Below are positions 11,978 to 25,400 of a stretch of 64,000 nucleotides of DNA, in pieces. The notes below the pieces were generated by a model. It was not told the origin of the DNA and made no database searches. It saw nothing but the letters and a program-made list of their open reading frames with translations. The position numbers and the translations under genes were made by a program. The stretch spans positions 24,359,884 to 24,423,883 of the forward strand of contig NC_133648.1 in assembly GCF_009905375.1 (NCBI RefSeq). The letters run 5' to 3'. The stretch comes from Apium graveolens (lineage: Eukaryota > Streptophyta > Magnoliopsida > Apiales > Apiaceae). How positions within the stretch are numbered: the stretch's first letter is position 1; each line of letters begins with the position of its first letter.

Positions 11978-14900
11978 TGTAACACCCCCAAATCTGGGGT
12001 CGGGGATTCGGGTTGTCACGAGTTCCATTTCCCTTATCAATACTTAATCTTAACAGTCAACCAACTACTGAGTACGGTGACCCCACAATATACACACACA
12101 TACACCACAAGTTATAGTCTCAGAGATGAATATCAAAAATAACACAAGTCATTTTATTCCACAATTATAAAGCGTTACACCTTAAAAGGGTTTCTGAATA
12201 ATTTACATAATCCTTGCCATTATTATAATTCATATTATACATAAGGCTGGTTCATCAATAGTTGAGAACCTAGCCTATTGGTAGCTCCTACCTCAACTAC
12301 GGCGGCATCAACGCTTCCAGAAAACTGCAAAACATTTTCTAACCGCTTGCGAATTGGAAGCTTGGTCTTGTTTATCTTTTTTACCTGTTGTTGTGTGATG
12401 AAAGAAGAAATCAAGGGTGAGCAACAAGCCCACCAAAATAATATGTATAATGATTAACAATATATGAGCATTCTCATAGTACTCATGAAAGTCTTGGTCA
12501 AAAGAAATGAACCAAGCTGATATCTTAACGCGACCAAGTCGCAAAATATTCAGTATATATATAAACATATATATATATACTTTTCACAATATTTGAAATC
12601 CTCTGACATGTATAACATCCACAGAGTTCCAGTTTATAACTGTATAAAAATATCGTTGCAAGGTGATCTCATATATCTAACCTTGTCTCAACATTTTTCT
12701 GAAAATCTTTGACATGCACAAGGTAATCATTTACTAGATATAAGTTTAAAAGATGAAGTTACAAGATACTCCAATATACTTATATCTTTTCCGAATACTA
12801 CTTGAACTACAACCGTTCAAGTTATAATTAGTTTCAAAAGTTCATCACATAGATGAGACTACAAGGCATAACTTGTATAGAATCAATCTTTGAAATATCA
12901 TTCAAAAGAAACGAAGTTACGAGATACTTCATTTGATGGAAACATCATTTTGAAAACTCGACCCTGCCAACACTCAACAATCGCCCAGCTGTAGCCTTTC
13001 TATCGAAGTGCTCTGGGTAGTGTTGCAGAAATATCCAACTGGATGATGAACTCATTACGGGAGTTTGCCGAGCCAGGAAGACCACTCACGATGATCAGTC
13101 GCAGTAGTGCAACCCCACCATTTTCTACATGTAGAGGAGAACCTGTCGGATTTACTTGTCAACCGAACACTGGACTCCTAAGGAATGGACCGTCTTAGCG
13201 GAACTTCCAGACCAATTGGGCCAATATAATAAGGCTGGGCCGGCGCCACTCGACCACTTACGCCACTCCTAGTTCAGATGAAATCCATGACTCTGAAACA
13301 TAAAGCTCGTCCCCACTTTCCCCAAGTAGAAACTTGTTGATACGGCTCCACCAAGAAGTCGTATCTAGTTGGAAAGGAAAACTTACCGACATTCCCAGGC
13401 GATGCCTGTTAATGGATTAACTTGTTCCAAGAATTTTACTTCCCGAGTGTTGGGTAAGTAATCAAAAACTCTTTTATCAAAATAGAAACCTTGTTGCGAA
13501 TATAAAACACACCACAGAGCCGGATCCCTCAGGTTTTGAACGAGTATTTAAATCCCCTTCGAAAGGAAGATCTTAAATATAAAAATGGGTTTTGGGATCC
13601 GCCCTAACTTTTAAAAATCATTTTGAAGACTCGAAAACATTTTTTTAAGAATGTTTGGAGTAATGCTGATTTAATAAAATAAATCAGTCCCAATATTTTA
13701 GAAAATATCTGAATATTATTATTTAAATAATATTCCCATAAAGAATAATCTTTATAAAAATAATTGAAGTAGAAGTTTTAAAACTTATAGTTGAAATGAA
13801 TAATAAATAACCAAAGATATACTTATACGAAAGTATGATCTTTATTTGAATAATCGAAAATAAATTTGATTATCCGAACATTATTCTTTAATAAAATAAA
13901 GAATATTATTTAATAAATAAGCGGAGTCATAAGTCCGTGAATGAATATTCAAAATAATATTCATTAAATAAACTAAACGGAGTCATAAGTCCTCGAATGA
14001 ATATTCAACTAATATTCATTAAATAAAATAAAGTTATCGAATAAACCTTATTCGATTGATAGTTTTGAAAACTATATCCATATATATATATAAATATATA
14101 CAATATACTAGGGAACATCGACTCCTGGTTTTAGAAAATGTTCACCTTTGGGTCCCGAATACTAAGGGTATACGCAACTACTGCTTATCTCTAGCATAGG
14201 TATTATGCAACTTATAAGCAGTTGAATCAACAATATATATCAAGATTAAGAAACAGACATGCATATATACCATATCACATGCTCCAATATATCGCAAGAT
14301 TTGCTAATTAACCACCATGCATCTATCACAAGATAATGCATGTACATATATATACATCACAACAACAGTATAACGGGTAGAAAACTTGCCTGAGTGTTCC
14401 CGAATAGACTTAAGCTTAGAGTGGGTCCGATAACCTATGAACAACAACATAAGTCGGAATTAAACCGCGGTCGCTTAAGAAACTAGACTTTAACCAATTA
14501 GACCCCTGATGTTCGCTTTCGCGCTTAATGATTCACTTAAGTCGCTCGAGTACCCTCGGCTCCACCATTTTTAATAAATTAACCATTAAGAGTTTTAAGG
14601 TGATTCTTTCGCGAGTACCTTACCAACTGCCTAATCCACTTAACATAATTGTTTCATATCCCAATTAGTCATTTAAGATCCTTAACCAAAGTTTCAAAGT
14701 AAGGCGAGGGAAAATGGTTCGTTCGCGAAACGCCGTTACTTAAAACGGTCGTTTCTCCTAAACCGTACATCGGATTCAAGCGTACCACATATCAAAACGA
14801 AGCTCATAACATGAACTATCTAATCATGGCAATGGTAAAAACCTAAAAGTGAGTTCTCGGGTCCTGATGTTATGAACAAAAACAGTCTAGGATAATCGGA

Positions 14901-16190
14901 CATTACGACGGCTATGTTTACGCGATTACCAAATTTGTACAACTCCAAATTAATCCACAATCAACCCAAAATCAACATTACAACCCAAAATCCCTCCAAA
15001 CCTCACCACATCAGTCCATTACTTCATGTTTTAACCAACTCATTCAATCACAACAAAAACTACTAACCATATTAAGGTTCATTAACTAATAACCAAGATT
15101 CAACCATCAAAATCTCTACAAACTCAACCAAACTTTAAACAAACAAGCATCATGCTTCACATATACTATATCAATCATAACCATTCCTAAATACTCAAAA
15201 CTAAAGCTAGGGTTTGGAGTTTATACCTTCTTGAAGCTTCTTAACACAACACAAGAGCTTTGAATACCTAAAGAACCTTGATCCTTGCTTGTATAACCTT
15301 AAACTTTCATAAAATTTCAAGAAAACTAAAGTTATTTTTTGAAAGTTACTATTCACCATCTTCTTCCTTGAATTATTGGAAGAGATTGTGAAGGAATTTG
15401 AAGCTTAAACTTATAGAATATCCATATCTATGTACAAGGAACCTTAGATAATTACCTCACTAATTAACAAAGCTTGGAACTAGGATTTGAGTTTTTTTCT
15501 TCCTTTGAAATGGACAAAGCCGAGAGCTCTTCTTGAAAATGGAAGTGTTTTATGTTTTTTGATGTTTTTGATTTGTTTTTGGCTTGGTTGATCCACTTGG
15601 TTTGTTAATTAGATTATTACCATGGTAAATTTTGTGTGGTTCACAATCAACCAACAACACACTTCTCTTTTGGTCATGCTTAGATCATCTTCCCATGTCA
15701 TCCTCTCACACTTGTCCTCTTCTTGTTGGTGAGATGACATCACTCTCCACTAACCCTTTGATTAACTCCTAATCACTTGGCTAATGACCGTTGATCTATT
15801 ATACGGTTCGCTTAACTTTCATTCTCATTTATCGTTTGAAGGATCATACTCGGGATCTTATTACTTGGGTTCCCTTAACCTTTCTCAATACATTATATTC
15901 CTTTTATGAATCTCTCTTATAATCCTTGAATTTAAATCCTTTTAATCATGTTACCTTATACTCAATTCTTTCGGTATCTGGTGGATTTTTGGGAAAAATC
16001 AAAGTGTTCGGATTTGGATTCTGACAATCTTTACATACACTTATATACCACATAGAGTACTAATAATATCCCAGAAGATCAATAAAAGAACCCCTACATA
16101 GTGTGACATGAAAAGTTTTCTTATTCAGCATAATCAGCAAAATACTATTCATAAGGGTTTCAAAAATTCCAAAAATTGGGGTTATTACAG
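11978..16190 (-). repeat. G2 3' LTR (left on the plus strand)
   Basis: 4213 bp from TGTAACACCCCC to GGTTATTACA. It holds two 55/56-bp GGAGTCAT units (13922 and 13978), (TA)n near 14080, and a degraded version of the CGGGAG hairpin near 14110. No coding capacity is seen. Confidence 0.85.
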
Positions 16191-16205
16191 TCTCCCCTCC
16201 TTAAA
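16191..16205 (-). other. Polypurine tract of G2
   Basis: Reverse complement reads AAGGAGGGGAGAC directly against the LTR start TGTAATAACCCC. This fixes the element's orientation as minus. Confidence 0.8.
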
Positions 16206-16990
16206 AGGATTCCGTCCCGGAATCAGATAGAAAATGAATAGGGATACTTTCTTAGCATTGCACTTTCTAACTCTTACGTAATTTTCCCATATTGTGGTTC
16301 TACCATCAAACTCTGACTAGTTTGATAACTCTTCTCCTAAGCATTTGTCCATTTTTGATCTATAACCCTTCCTGGTTGCTCCATGTAGGTTACGTCTAGT
16401 TGCATATCTATGCGCTCATATGCCCCTATTTGTCTGGCATCCGAATTACATTTTCTTAACATTGATATGTGGAACACGTTATGAACTTGCTACATGTTCA
16501 GGGGTAGGGCTAGCTCATATGCTAACTTCCCAATACGTCTTAATACCTCAAAGGGTCCAACAATTCGTAGGCTTAGCTTTCCTTTCTTTTTGAACCTCAT
16601 CAATCCTTTCCAAGGGATACCTTTAACATTACTAGGTCCCCTATTTTCTATTCTTTGTCCTTTCGTGTCAAATCAACATACTTTTTATGTCCATCTTGGG
16701 CTACTACCAGTCGTCCTCTGATTAGATCTATTATATCCTTGGTCCTTTGGACCACTACTGGTCTGAGCATCTTGCGCTCTGCAACATCATCCTATCATAA
16801 GGGAGATCGACATTGTCTTCCATCAAGGATCTCATAAGGCGATATCTCAATACTGACATATGATCTATTATCGTAAGAAAACTCAATCCGTGTTAAGTGA
16901 TCATTCCAATTTCTCTCAAGTCTATTGCACAGACTCTCATCATAGCTTCTAGCATTATAGCTTTTGCTTCTCAATACCCATTCTTTTCTA
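16200..16990 (-). pseudogene. pol: G2 integrase C-terminal half plus chromodomain, decayed
   Basis: Minus-strand translation with frame changes shows, in order, a segment like the end of the gypsy integrase core (MMRVCAIDL about 16955-16925; WNDHLTRIEFSYDN about 16910-16870; ISPYEILDGRQCRSP about 16845-16800). It then shows IRGRLVVAQDGHKKYVD (about 16725-16675) and a GDLVMLKVS block (about 16640-16615). Last comes a chromodomain-like stretch (LRRRVIKLVRV about 16355-16315, then TIWE near 16292). Integrase inserts element cDNA, and the chromodomain is thought to steer chromoviruses to heterochromatin. Multiple stops and frameshifts make it non-functional. Confidence 0.65.
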
Positions 16991-18409
16991 GTTCGTAGTC
17001 CTTACTATCTTCCGTACATAATACTATACTGGTTACACTTTTGCTCGTTAGCATTCTATAACCTTTTAATAATTGCGTCAACCTTAGTATCACGAACGCG
17101 TTAGATTCGAAATACCACCGCACTTATACTACTCCTTCCTAGCTGCTTCTATCTTTGAAAGCTTGATCCATCGTATAGAAGTAAAAGAATTTATTGAGAG
17201 ATCACTATGATCATGAACACTTGTTATATCGCATAGTTAGTACAGAAGGTGGCCAGCCTTTAGTACTTGACAAGCAATTAAACAACATGTGGTATCCAAC
17301 TAGGCTCCTATCACACAGATAGATAGTCATTCGGCAATACCTCACCTTCTGGAAGGGTTGTTCTTCTCAGCTTACATGAAATGAAAAGAAGAGAAAAGAA
17401 CGAACTGAAGAGAATTGTATATATGTAAAAATATTGCCATAAAATATTTGGCTTGGAATCTAACTCTGAACTATAGAGGTTTGTCATAGGAGAACAAAAC
17501 ATATACGTATATATATATATATATCAACATCAAGTATTATAACATCGTATATCACATGCCTAAATATTTTTTTGTTATTCCGTCCATCATTCTATGGACC
17601 CATGCTCTTCCTCGAGCTTATACACAATCACCTTTGAAACTCCCTCGATATCAAAAATCGAATCTGGGATCTCATTCTAGACATCATTGTTACTAGAATT
17701 CTATGCTTGCACCGCAACCTTCCTCGTATAATAATACGACTCTCTATTGATAAAAAAGAATAAATATTCAATAGGTAAATAATCAACCTAGTTTTTCAAT
17801 CAAAGATAACTTATACGTCCACACGACCCGATTAGTGGTACTCAATCTCAACATCCATTCCAATACAACTCTCATGCTTGTAATCAGCTCATTACTCGCC
17901 GAATCATTGCTGCATTACTATGGTCCACCACTGACCTACTGTCGTAATTCACTTTCCATGAAATCTTAATATCTAACCATACGGAGTCCATACATCTCGT
18001 ATAGAATTCTCCTAAGGAGGTAACATAATTACCATTCATGATTCATGAAGAACACTCTAGATCCTGATGTATATACATGACATGAAGCAGATAAAATTGC
18101 AGAAGAGTTTCAATCAAAGCAATGATAGTAGGTTAATACCATTCTTAATCATATACCTTCAATAGAAGACTTAACTCGAAGGTTCGTTTAGTCCTTTTTG
18201 AAACATGGTCCTGGATTATCCTCAGGATAGTTCCTTCTAAGATAGATAGCCCGCTCATGGCGATTATACGAATTAAACCTTTACCAAACTACTATTACGG
18301 TTGGGTATTGCACAGTCATCAGAAGGAATGTCAATCTTCCAAACCATAATACAACCTTCACGGCATCAACCATCATCACTGTATTCCTCTGGCACGAGCG
18401 CCTATAATT
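16991..18409 (-). other. G2 internal region, unreadable pol remnant
   Basis: By position this should hold the integrase N-terminal part. I could not assign a domain with confidence; all frames are full of stops. A (TA)n run lies at 17505-17523. Short ORFs here are likely chance. Confidence 0.5.
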
Positions 18410-18480
18410 ATCCTCTTACATTTAAAGTGTCGGCCACCTCTTTGGCCTTTCCTGATAGTAAAATTTCCTTACAATCAATG
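18410..18480 (-). pseudogene. pol: G2 RNase H C-terminal motif, remnant
   Basis: The minus strand encodes SGKAKEVADTLNVRG (about 18466-18422), which resembles the conserved gypsy RNase H end (HPGKANVVADALSR type). It sits upstream of integrase in the expected order. The match is short, so confidence is moderate. Confidence 0.45.
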
Positions 18481-19880
18481 TCTTTTTAACCACCTCCAAC
18501 TAAATTTTCTACCTCACTTCAATCACTGCTTATGTGAAAATGCTTCTCTTAAGTCTTGGTGAGGAAAAAAAAAGAAAAAAGAAAAAAAAAATCACCATTT
18601 TTCCATAAGTCATTGCCTTAGTCTTTAGATGTGAACATTACCATGACTGACTCTCGATCATACTTAGGACGTCTTTTATCTTGGGTCCTTCTTACTTTGA
18701 CAGTTCTAACCTCCGTTGGTTCAATCTATACTTTCTCATGGTTTAACATGTGCCCCACTTGGCATTATTATAATTACGTCACAATTCCTTTATCAAAATT
18801 TCTATTCTTGAGAACTTTGAATATTACCATTCTCCTTGTAAAACTTCTAAGGTTATCCTTGAATCATTCCTCCTGTATTCCCTAGATACAGGGCATATCA
18901 AAATACCATTTACTAATACTAGAACCATCATCTATGTACTTCTGAAAAATTTCTCTACTGATCTTTAAAGGTTGTTATTACCTTAATCCTTTCCAATTCA
19001 TACTGTCAAAACTCATACCATCCCTATTAAGGGTGAAATGCCAACCTTTATGCATTCCCCTAGGATTCATTTTAAGTTACCGATGTTTTATCCTTAATTC
19101 CACCTTTAAAAAGGTACATGCATCCTTCCATGGATAAATCAAGCCATATATCCCTGATAAGGGTGTCTTATTCAATCATTCCCACCTCGATAGTATATGC
19201 CTAATTTGGTAATGATAACACGGATGTTCTGGAAGATATTGGTCGTGTTCAACGTGAACTTCTTCTTAATAATTCCTTAGTTACTCTTGTTGTTTACCTC
19301 AACAGTCATCTCAATATTGGGATATCTCCCATACCTGGCGTCTCCCTTTCTAGGTATCATGCCACCGGTCTTACACTTCACATTCTTGAAGGTCACTTCC
19401 TTCATCCAATTTTCCTAACTTCCTACTTTCTTGTCTCCTCAGTCTATCCGCATCTCATTATTTATCCTTCGATCTATCTCAAGGTTTCCTCGAATTCTCC
19501 CAACTTAAAGGGGGTACAATATGTACATCTCTTATGCCTTCAACCATCAACTTTAACTCATAGTGAATCATCCTCATCCTGACGATCATATACTTTTCTA
19601 TTTCTATTACTATGATTCTTTAGGGTTTCCCCATACCCAACTCCCTTATCATTCCTCAAACTCTATTGCCTTTATATTCCTTTCCACTTCAGTTTCTTTT
19701 TATTTCCCTTTCTCTTACAATCATTTTATGAACCCACTAATTATTTACTTCAAACATCACGTCGTTCTGAGATTCTTGTCCTCCAGATGAATCTTGACAA
19801 CTTTTACAATATTAGATTCATAATTCATCATATTCGTCCGCCTTTGTTCTAGCTCTTAAAGCTTTTACATTATCTCCATA
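18481..19880 (-). other. G2 internal region, no readable RT
   Basis: Only about 1.4 kb separates the gag remnant from the RNase H remnant, too short for protease, RT and RNase H of a normal gypsy pol. I found no YVDD-type RT motif on the minus strand, so an internal deletion is likely. An A-rich tract with scattered G lies at 18566-18591. Confidence 0.45.
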
Positions 19881-20160
19881 ACCTTGGAATTTACTTTCTC
19901 GAAAAAATTTTGGCTGAACTTTAATCAGTTTATCATAACCTCTTGCTCTGTGCCTTTCTTGGTCTTTCACCAGTGGGTGGTCTCTCTCTTAGGAGGGTAA
20001 GTGACAAAAACAGTCTTTTGTGATTCGTCAATCATTTAGAATCTCAAATGATTCCTATATTTCCTTTAGCCAGGCTCTTGCCTCGGCTGGGTCAGCTATT
20101 CCCTTGGAACTCTGAGAGCTTAGCGACTTAAAGGTCCTGAAAGAATTTCACACCACATTA
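19880..20160 (-). pseudogene. gag: G2 gag capsid remnant
   Basis: Minus-strand reading gives KGIADPAEARAWLKEI (about 20120-20075), matching the Retrotrans_gag signature in which a DP-containing stretch precedes AWLREIE. After a shift it gives QKTVFVTYPPKRETTHW (about 20020-19970) with a TGA where a second Trp is expected. It lies downstream of the gag N-terminal ORF, in the correct order, and is broken by stops and shifts. Confidence 0.6.
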
Positions 20161-20849
20161 TTTCCTCAAGGTGGTGGTTAGGGGTAAAAGTATAAGTTTT
20201 GTTTTAGGCAGGTCCATGGATTGCCCAATAGGAGTACTATCCTGGTTCTTCCTATCTTGCTCGACTTCTGTTTTCTCAGTCTAAATATTTCTTCCTACTC
20301 CCCATAATTGGGGTCATCTTTTAATTTAAAATCCTCATTTTCCACTTCATTATATTCTGGGTTCCTTATATCTTAATTACGACCTCCCTGATTATCACAT
20401 TCAAGGTTTGCCCCTAATCTTATTCCTCGTGGGGGCATGATGCTTGGAAAAATTTTGAGAATCTCTGGATATTTGTCTTACTTACTTTGCTTAAATCTTT
20501 CCCTCGTTCAGTCCTTGCATGATTGCAAATTATGAATTCTCAAGTTCTATAAACTTCATGACACTCTCTTAAGTGTTAACAGCGCAATTAACAATATGAA
20601 CTTATCACAAACAAACTGATCTGAACTAAAATTAACGAATATATACTTAACCATTTGTTCGAGGGTACAACAACTAAACACATTAAAGGGAATTACATCA
20701 TTTGATCTGATCGCTTCTATCCCAAAAAACTACCATAGATAATCATCTAGTCATTAAAAACTAATCATTCATAACTTAGGCTAATCCTCCAAAAGCGGTG
20801 CTGCATGAAATTCTTGTCAGATTGCTCAGACTCTGCACACTATTATGGA

Positions 20850-21623
20850 TCAAGAAATGCGGGCACACACGACATCCCTAACCTGCTCCATTAAAGCGGT
20901 GATGAGGTCTAAGATAGTTGCAAGTAGAGCTGGATCAATCTGACCCTCAAGATGGCCTCTAGCTGTAACACGGGTGGTAGCCTCAATCCTTTCCATGCTA
21001 TAAGCTAATCCTGCTGGAAGTACCCCGCCCTCAATCCTCGGTGCAGTAAGTTGATCCAACAGATCACTCCTAACATTACGGGCCTCAGAAAGGCCACCCA
21101 AAATCATATAATAATCGGCGATAAGAGAAGCCTGAGTGGTAGCATCTAGCAGTCCATGGGGTGCAGGTGGTGCAGGCCCAGGAGATCCAAATGGATAACC
21201 AAGCACGGTATCAAGTGACAATGGTGCAGGAGATAAAGGCGGCATTTCCTCAGTAGGTGCTGGGCTCTGTACAGGGGAGAGAACAGGAATTGGTGGAACC
21301 TCATGGGTGTCTACAGGAACCTCTGGAAGAGGGTCTGATACTGGTGTAATTGGTGCCGTGGAAGGCCCCACTCCTCCTGCCCTCATTAACCTTTGTGCCC
21401 TTGGTAACTCTTCATCCTCTAGTGCCACCCTCGCGGCCATTCTTGCTCTGGTAGTCACCCTGACTACGGTCATTAATTCCTCAGCGGTCCTCTCTTCATT
21501 CTCGTCAGGATCCTCCACGAGATCCTCCTCAGCAACAATCCCTTCTGGGATAACATCCTCAACCGCAACATTCTCAATATGAATCTCATCCTGTCCCTCG
21601 TTAGGGTACTCTATTGGATTCAC
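20850..21623 (-). pseudogene. gag: G2 gag N-terminal ORF (257 codons)
   Basis: The longest open frame in G2: acidic at first (many Glu/Asp within the first 50 residues), then an Arg/Ala-rich stretch, a Pro-rich linker (about residues 85-160), and a helical tail (LDATTQASLIADYYMIL onward). It starts about 245 bases inside the primer site, as expected for the gag leader domain, and is followed by the capsid remnant at 20160-19880. No catalytic motif. It is probably truncated by a stop after residue 257. Confidence 0.6.
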
Positions 21624-21867
21624 AATTTGATCTCCAATATGTAATAAAACATCCTCATGATGATGCTCCTGAACCTCAGGGTTCGGTGCCCCGCTGTCCT
21701 ATACGAGAATGAACTATGTTACTATCATAATATTTATAAGGGTTCCTGTAAGGATTTTAACTGTCAGTACTACGTTAGGTAGCCCGACTATGAACTTGGT
21801 AAGAGTTCTTATTATCATTGTGAACTTATTATCTTAACGTCACATCATCTCTGAGGTTTATAACGTT

Positions 21868-21881
21868 TGGCTCTGATACCA
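21868..21881 (-). other. Primer-binding site of G2
   Basis: Reverse complement is TGGTATCAGAGCCA, complementary to initiator Met tRNA, four bases from the LTR edge. Not a tRNA gene. Confidence 0.85.
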
Positions 21882-21885
21882 CTTC

Positions 21886-22459
21886 TGTAACACCCCCAAA
21901 TCCGGGGTCGGGGATTCGGGTTGTCACGAGTTACATTTCCCTTACCAATACTTAATCTTAACAGTCAACCAACTACTAAGTACTGTGACCCCACAATATA
22001 TACACACACACCACAAGTTATAGTCTCAGAGATGAATACCAAAAATAACACAAGTCATTTTATTCCACAATTATAAACCGTTACACCTTAAAAGGGTTTC
22101 TGAATAATTTACATATTCCTTTCCATTATTACAATTCATATTATACATAAGTCTGGTTCATCAATAGTTGAAAACCTAGCCTATTGGTAGCTCCTACCTC
22201 AGCTACGGCGGCATCAACGCTTCCAGAAAACTGCGGAACGTTTTCTAACCGCTTGTGAATTGGAAGCTTGGTCTTGTTCATCTTTTCTATCTATTGTTGT
22301 GTGATGAAAGAAGAAAGCAAGGGTGAGCAACAAGCCCGCCAAAATAATATGTATAATGATTAACAATATATGAGCATTCTCATAGTACTCATGAAAGTCT
22401 TGGTCAAAAGAAATGAACCAAGCTGATATCTTAACGCGACCAAGTCGCAAAATATTCAG

Positions 22460-22492
<33 letters not shown>

Positions 22493-25400
22493 TTTTCACA
22501 ATATTTGAAATCCTCTGACATGTATAACATCCACAGAGTTCCAGTTTATAACTGTATAAAAATATCGTTGTAAGGTGATCTCATATATCTAACCTTGTCT
22601 CAACATTTTTCTGAAAATCTTTGACATGCACAAGGTAATCATTTACTAGATATAAGTTTAAAAGATGAAGTTACTAGATACTCCAATATACTTATATCTT
22701 TTATGAATACTACTTGAACTACAACCGTTCAAGTTATAATTAGCTTCAAAAGTTCATCACATAGATGAGACTACAAGGCATAACTTGTATAGAATCAATC
22801 TTTGAAATATCATTCAAAAGAAACGAAGTTACGAGATACTTCATTTGATGGAAACATCATTTTGAAAACTCGACCCTGCCAACACTCAACAATCGTCCAG
22901 CCGTAGCCTTTCTATCGAAGTGCTCTGGGTAGTGTTGCAGAAATATCCAACTGGATGATGAACTCATTACGGGAGTTTTCCACGCCAGGAAGACCACTCA
23001 CGATGATCAGTCGCAGTAGTGCAACCCCACCATTTTCTACATGTAGAGGAGAACCTGTCGGATTTACTTGTCAACCGAACACTGGACTTTAAAGAATGGA
23101 CTGTCTTAGCGGAACTTCCAGGCCAATTGGGCCAATATAATAAGGCTGGGATGGCGCTACTCGACCACTTACGCCACTCCTAGTTCAGATGAAATCCATG
23201 ACTCTGAAACGTAAAGCTCGTCCGCACTTTCCCCAAGTAGAAACTTGTTGATACGGCTCCACCAAGAAGTCGTATCTAGTTGGAAAGGAAAACTTACTGA
23301 TATTTCCCAGGCGATGCCTGTTAATGGATTAATTTGTTCCAAGAATTTTACTTCCCGAGTGTTGGGTAAGTAATCAAAAACTCTTTTATCAACATAGTAA
23401 CCTTGTTGCGAATATAAAACACACCACAGAGCCGGATCCCTCAGGTTTTGAATGAGTATTTAAATCCCCTTCGAAAGGAAGATCTTAAATATAAAAATGG
23501 GTTTTGGGATCCGCCCTAATTTTAAAAATCATTTTGAAGACTCGAAAACATTTTTTTTAAGAATGTTTGGAGTAATGCTGATTTAATAAAATAAATCAGT
23601 CCCAATATATTAGAAAATATCTGAATATTATTATTTAAATAATATTCCCATAAAGAATAATCTTTATAAAAATAATTGAAGTAGAAGTTTTAAAACTTAT
23701 ACTTGAAATGAATAATAAATAACCAAAGAAATACTTATACGAAAATATGATCTTTATTTGAATAATCGAAAATATGTTTGATTATCGAAGCATTATTCTT
23801 TAATAAAATAAAGAATATTATTTAATAAATAAGCGGAGTCATAAGTCCTCGAATGAATATTCAAAATAATATTCATTAAATAAAATAAACGGAGTCATAA
23901 GTCCTCGAATGAATATTCAACTAATATTCATTAAATAAAATAAAGTTATCGAATAAACCTTATTCGATTGATAGTTTTGAAAACTATATCCATATATATA
24001 TATATAAATATATACACTATACTCGGGAACATCGACTCCCGGTTTTAGAAAATGTTCACCTTTGGTTCCCTATACTAAGGGTATACGCAACTACTGCTTA
24101 TCTCTAGCATAAGTATTATGCAACTTATAAGAAATTGAATCAAAAATATATATCAAGATTACGAAACAGACATGCATATATACCATATCACATGCTCCAA
24201 TATATCGCAAGATTTGCTAATAAACCACCATGCATCTATCACAAGATAATGCATATACATATGTATACATCACAACAACAGTATAACGGGTAGAAAACTT
24301 GCCTGAGTGTTTCCGGATAGACTTAAGCATAGAGTGGGTCCGATAACCTATGAACAACAATATAAGTCGGAATTAAACCCCGGTCGCTTAAGAAACTAGA
24401 CTTTAACCAATTAGACCCCTGACGTTCGCTTTCGCGCTTAACGATTCACTTAAGTCGCTCGAGTACCCTCGGCTCCACCATTTTTAATAAATTAACCATT
24501 ATGAGTTTTAAGGCAATTCTTTCGCGAATACCTTACCAACTGCCTAATCCACTTAACATAATTGTTTCATATCCCAATTAGTCATTTAAGATCCTTAACC
24601 AAGGTTTCAAAGTAAGGCGAGGGGAAATGGTTCGTTCGCGAAATGCCGTTACTTAAAACGGTCGTTTCTCCTAAACCGTACATCGGATTCAAGCGTACCA
24701 CATATCAAAATGAATCTTGTAACATGAACTATCTAATCATGGCAATGGTCAAAGCCTAACAGTGAGTTCTCGGGTCCTGATGTTATGAACAAAAATAGTC
24801 TAGGATAATCGGACATTACGACGGCTATGTTTACGCGATTACCAAATTTGTACAACTCCAAATCAATCCACAATCAACCCACAATCAACATTACAACCCA
24901 AAATCCCTTCAAACCTCACCACATCAGTCCATTACTTCATGTTTTAACCAACTCATTCAATCACAACAAAAGCTACTAACCATATTAAGGTTCATTAACT
25001 AATAACCAAGATTCAACCATCAAAATCTCTACAAACTCAACCAAACTTTAAACAAACAAGCATCATGCTTCACATATACTATATCAATCATAACCATTCC
25101 TAAATACTCAAAACTAAAGCTAGGGTTTGGAGTTTATACCTTCTTGAAGCTTCTTAACACAACACAAGAGCTTTGAATGCCTAAAGAACCTTGATCCTTG
25201 CTTGTATAACCTTAAACTTTCATAAAAATTCAAGAAAACTAAAGTTATTTTTTGAAAGTTACTATTCACCATCTTATTCCTTGAATTATTGAAAGAGATT
25301 GTGAAGGTATTTGAAGCTTAAACTTATAGGATATCCATATATATGTACAAGGAACCTTAGATAATTACCTCACTAATTAACAAAGCTTGGAACTAGGATT

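Noticed and set aside
12308..12568. 86-codon minus-strand ORF, seen again at 22214-22474 and in part at 28968-29198
   Set aside because: Its recurrence follows from the LTR being repeated; the third copy is diverged in frame and there is no promoter or known domain. An LTR-encoded peptide is not excluded but unsupported.
16494..16837. Plus-strand ORFs of 60-75 codons
   Set aside because: Antisense shadows of the decayed G2 integrase, whose minus-strand motifs are recognisable.
17311..17502. Possible host gene fragment in the G2 internal region
   Set aside because: Only short closed frames; position between integrase and RNase H remnants is explained by decayed pol.
21868..21881. Possible tRNA gene (TGGTATCAGAGC sequences at five places)
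   Set aside because: Each lies two to four bases from an LTR edge and only the 3' tRNA complement is present; no cloverleaf. They are primer-binding sites.
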